A DNA stretch of 14,256 bases from Methylophilaceae bacterium (GTDB taxonomy: Bacteria; Pseudomonadota; Gammaproteobacteria; Burkholderiales; Methylophilaceae). The translations under genes and the position numbers were made by a program. The stretch is taken from positions 1-14,256 of the forward strand of contig SPJO01000033.1 in NCBI GenBank assembly GCA_006844635.1, written 5' to 3'. Shown here in pieces: positions 13,436 to 14,256 of the stretch; position 1 is the stretch's first letter, and every line of letters begins with the position of its first letter. The notes beneath the pieces are model-generated. The model was given only the letters and a program-made list of their open reading frames with translations. It ran no database searches and was not told where the DNA came from.

Positions 13436-14256
13436 TCAGAAAGTTGAGGTCAGTGCTCGAAAATAGTTTTTATTGGGGTTGGGCACCACTTCATGTGAGA
13501 ATTGATGGTTAATCATTCCGGCAAATTCATCAGCAGGGATTGGCTTGCTAAACAAATAACCTTGTAGATAATCACATTGCCAAAGCGTCAGTTGATGTTG
13601 TTGGGCAACGGTTTCTATGCCTTCCGCGACCACTTTTACATCAAGCTGCTGCGCTAGTTTTAAAATCAACTGTACGATAGAGGCCTCAGCAGAAGTTTCT
13701 GTTGAAAGGTCGCGCACAAATGAGCGGTCAATTTTGAGTATATCAACAGGAAACCTTTTTAGGTGAGAGAGTGAAGAGTAGCCTGTACCAAAGTCATCAA
13801 TCGCCAGCGATACGCCAATTACCTTCAGTTCATGCATAATGTCGACGACACGTTCTGCATCAAAGGTTGCAGCTTCCTCAGTAATTTCCAATTCCAACAT
13901 GGCAGGAGGGATTCCTGTTTTTTTGATGGTTTCTCTTACCTGTGCTGGAAAGTCTGGCTCTTGAAACTGTAATGGTGAAACGTTAACCGCTACTGGTAAA
14001 GCCGGTAAGCCTTGCGCCTTCCAACGCGACCATTGCTCACAAGCTTCGTTGAGTACCCATTGACCAATCTTGATAATGAGTCGGCTGTTCTCGGCTATTG
14101 GGATAAACGTGCTAGGGGAAATTAATTCGCCATCTCTACGCCATCTTATTAAAGCCTCTGAGCTACAGATTTTGCCTGTTTTTGTGTCAATTTTTGGTTG
14201 ATAAAACAGTTCTAGTTCATGTTTATCAATAGCGTAACGCAAGCTGTTTTCAGTGT
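13436..14256 (-). CDS. EAL-domain c-di-GMP phosphodiesterase, C-terminal part
   Basis: 272 residues are visible. The reading frame continues past the right edge of the window (the residues before LRYAIDKHELEL are TENS), so this is the C-terminal EAL domain of a longer protein, probably with sensory and/or GGDEF domains before it. The domain hydrolyses cyclic di-GMP to pGpG. The catalytic set is complete: EAL itself in SSEALIRW, the asparagine in NVSPLQF, the glutamate in LEITEE, IDDFGTGYSSLSHLKRFPVD with loop 6, the lysine in DILKIDRSF, the glutamate in VVAEGIET, and the glutamine in LQGYLFSKP. It is therefore predicted active. After the domain there is a tail of about 25 residues without known features. 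A small palindrome (TGATC/GATCA) at 13426-13438 overlaps the stop; no proper terminator was seen. Confidence 0.93.
   Translation of the reverse strand, partial: TENSLRYAIDKHELELFYQPKIDTKTGKICSSEALIRWRRDGELISPSTFIPIAENSRLIIKIGQWVLNEACEQWSRWKAQGLPALPVAVNVSPLQFQEPDFPAQVRETIKKTGIPPAMLELEITEEAATFDAERVVDIMHELKVIGVSLAIDDFGTGYSSLSHLKRFPVDILKIDRSFVRDLSTETSAEASIVQLILKLAQQLDVKVVAEGIETVAQQHQLTLWQCDYLQGYLFSKPIPADEFAGMINHQFSHEVVPNPNKNYFRALTSTF

Noticed and set aside
14240..14256. TTG at the right edge as the start of the EAL protein
   Set aside because: The open frame continues to the edge with residues typical of the linker before an EAL domain, so the gene is cut by the window.
1..14256. CRISPR arrays, insertion sequences, tRNA or rRNA genes, prophage genes
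   Set aside because: No spaced repeats, transposase or integrase motifs, or tRNA-like cloverleaf sequence were seen on either strand.

Overview
The window reads as chromosome of a betaproteobacterium with modest GC content (roughly mid-40s per cent by eye). The neighbourhood of a LOG-family protein, a DUF2782 protein, a ThrB-type homoserine kinase and a BPSS1780-type membrane protein is betaproteobacterial. The GC content and the gene set would suit Methylophilaceae such as Methylotenera or Methylophilus. That family-level assignment is inference from general knowledge, not a search result.

Left part (1-2358, + strand): the C-terminus of a LOG/TIGR00730-family protein, a small secreted DUF2782 protein, a 12-bp stem-loop, then thrB and a BPSS1780-family membrane protein 13 bases apart.

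Centre (2359-7284, + strand): the most interesting block. A 270-base leader carries a near-consensus FNR/CRP-family box, small hairpins and a possible 7-codon leader ORF. Three redox genes and a globin follow. The first is a NirB-like FAD/NAD(P) oxidoreductase with a BFD [2Fe-2S] domain. In place of the siroheme domains of true nitrite reductase it has a membrane domain with two H-X13-H pairs. The second is a membrane-anchored cytochrome c with 11 heme sites. The third is a secreted DUF3365 (Tll0287-like) protein with one c-heme site. The last is a single-domain bacterial globin. I infer a transmembrane electron conduit from NAD(P)H through FAD, Fe-S and two b hemes to periplasmic c hemes, under oxygen- or NO-responsive control. 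I do not recognise it as a characterised system.

Right part (7342-14256, - strand): uvrD converges on the globin gene across a short hairpin. Upstream of uvrD lies a 260-base gap with a possible LexA operator. The gap also holds a strong candidate small RNA on the + strand, with three hairpins, an anti-Shine-Dalgarno-like C-rich loop and a strong terminator, antisense to both flanking genes. Next come a CHR-family chromate transporter, an overlapping VOC/GFA pair behind a secreted protein of unknown function, ung, and the EAL (c-di-GMP phosphodiesterase) end of a protein that runs off the window. uvrD and ung both lack a visible ribosome binding site and have -10-like hexamers 6-8 bases before the ATG, so both may be leaderless or nearly so.

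No tRNA, rRNA, insertion sequence, prophage or CRISPR array was seen.
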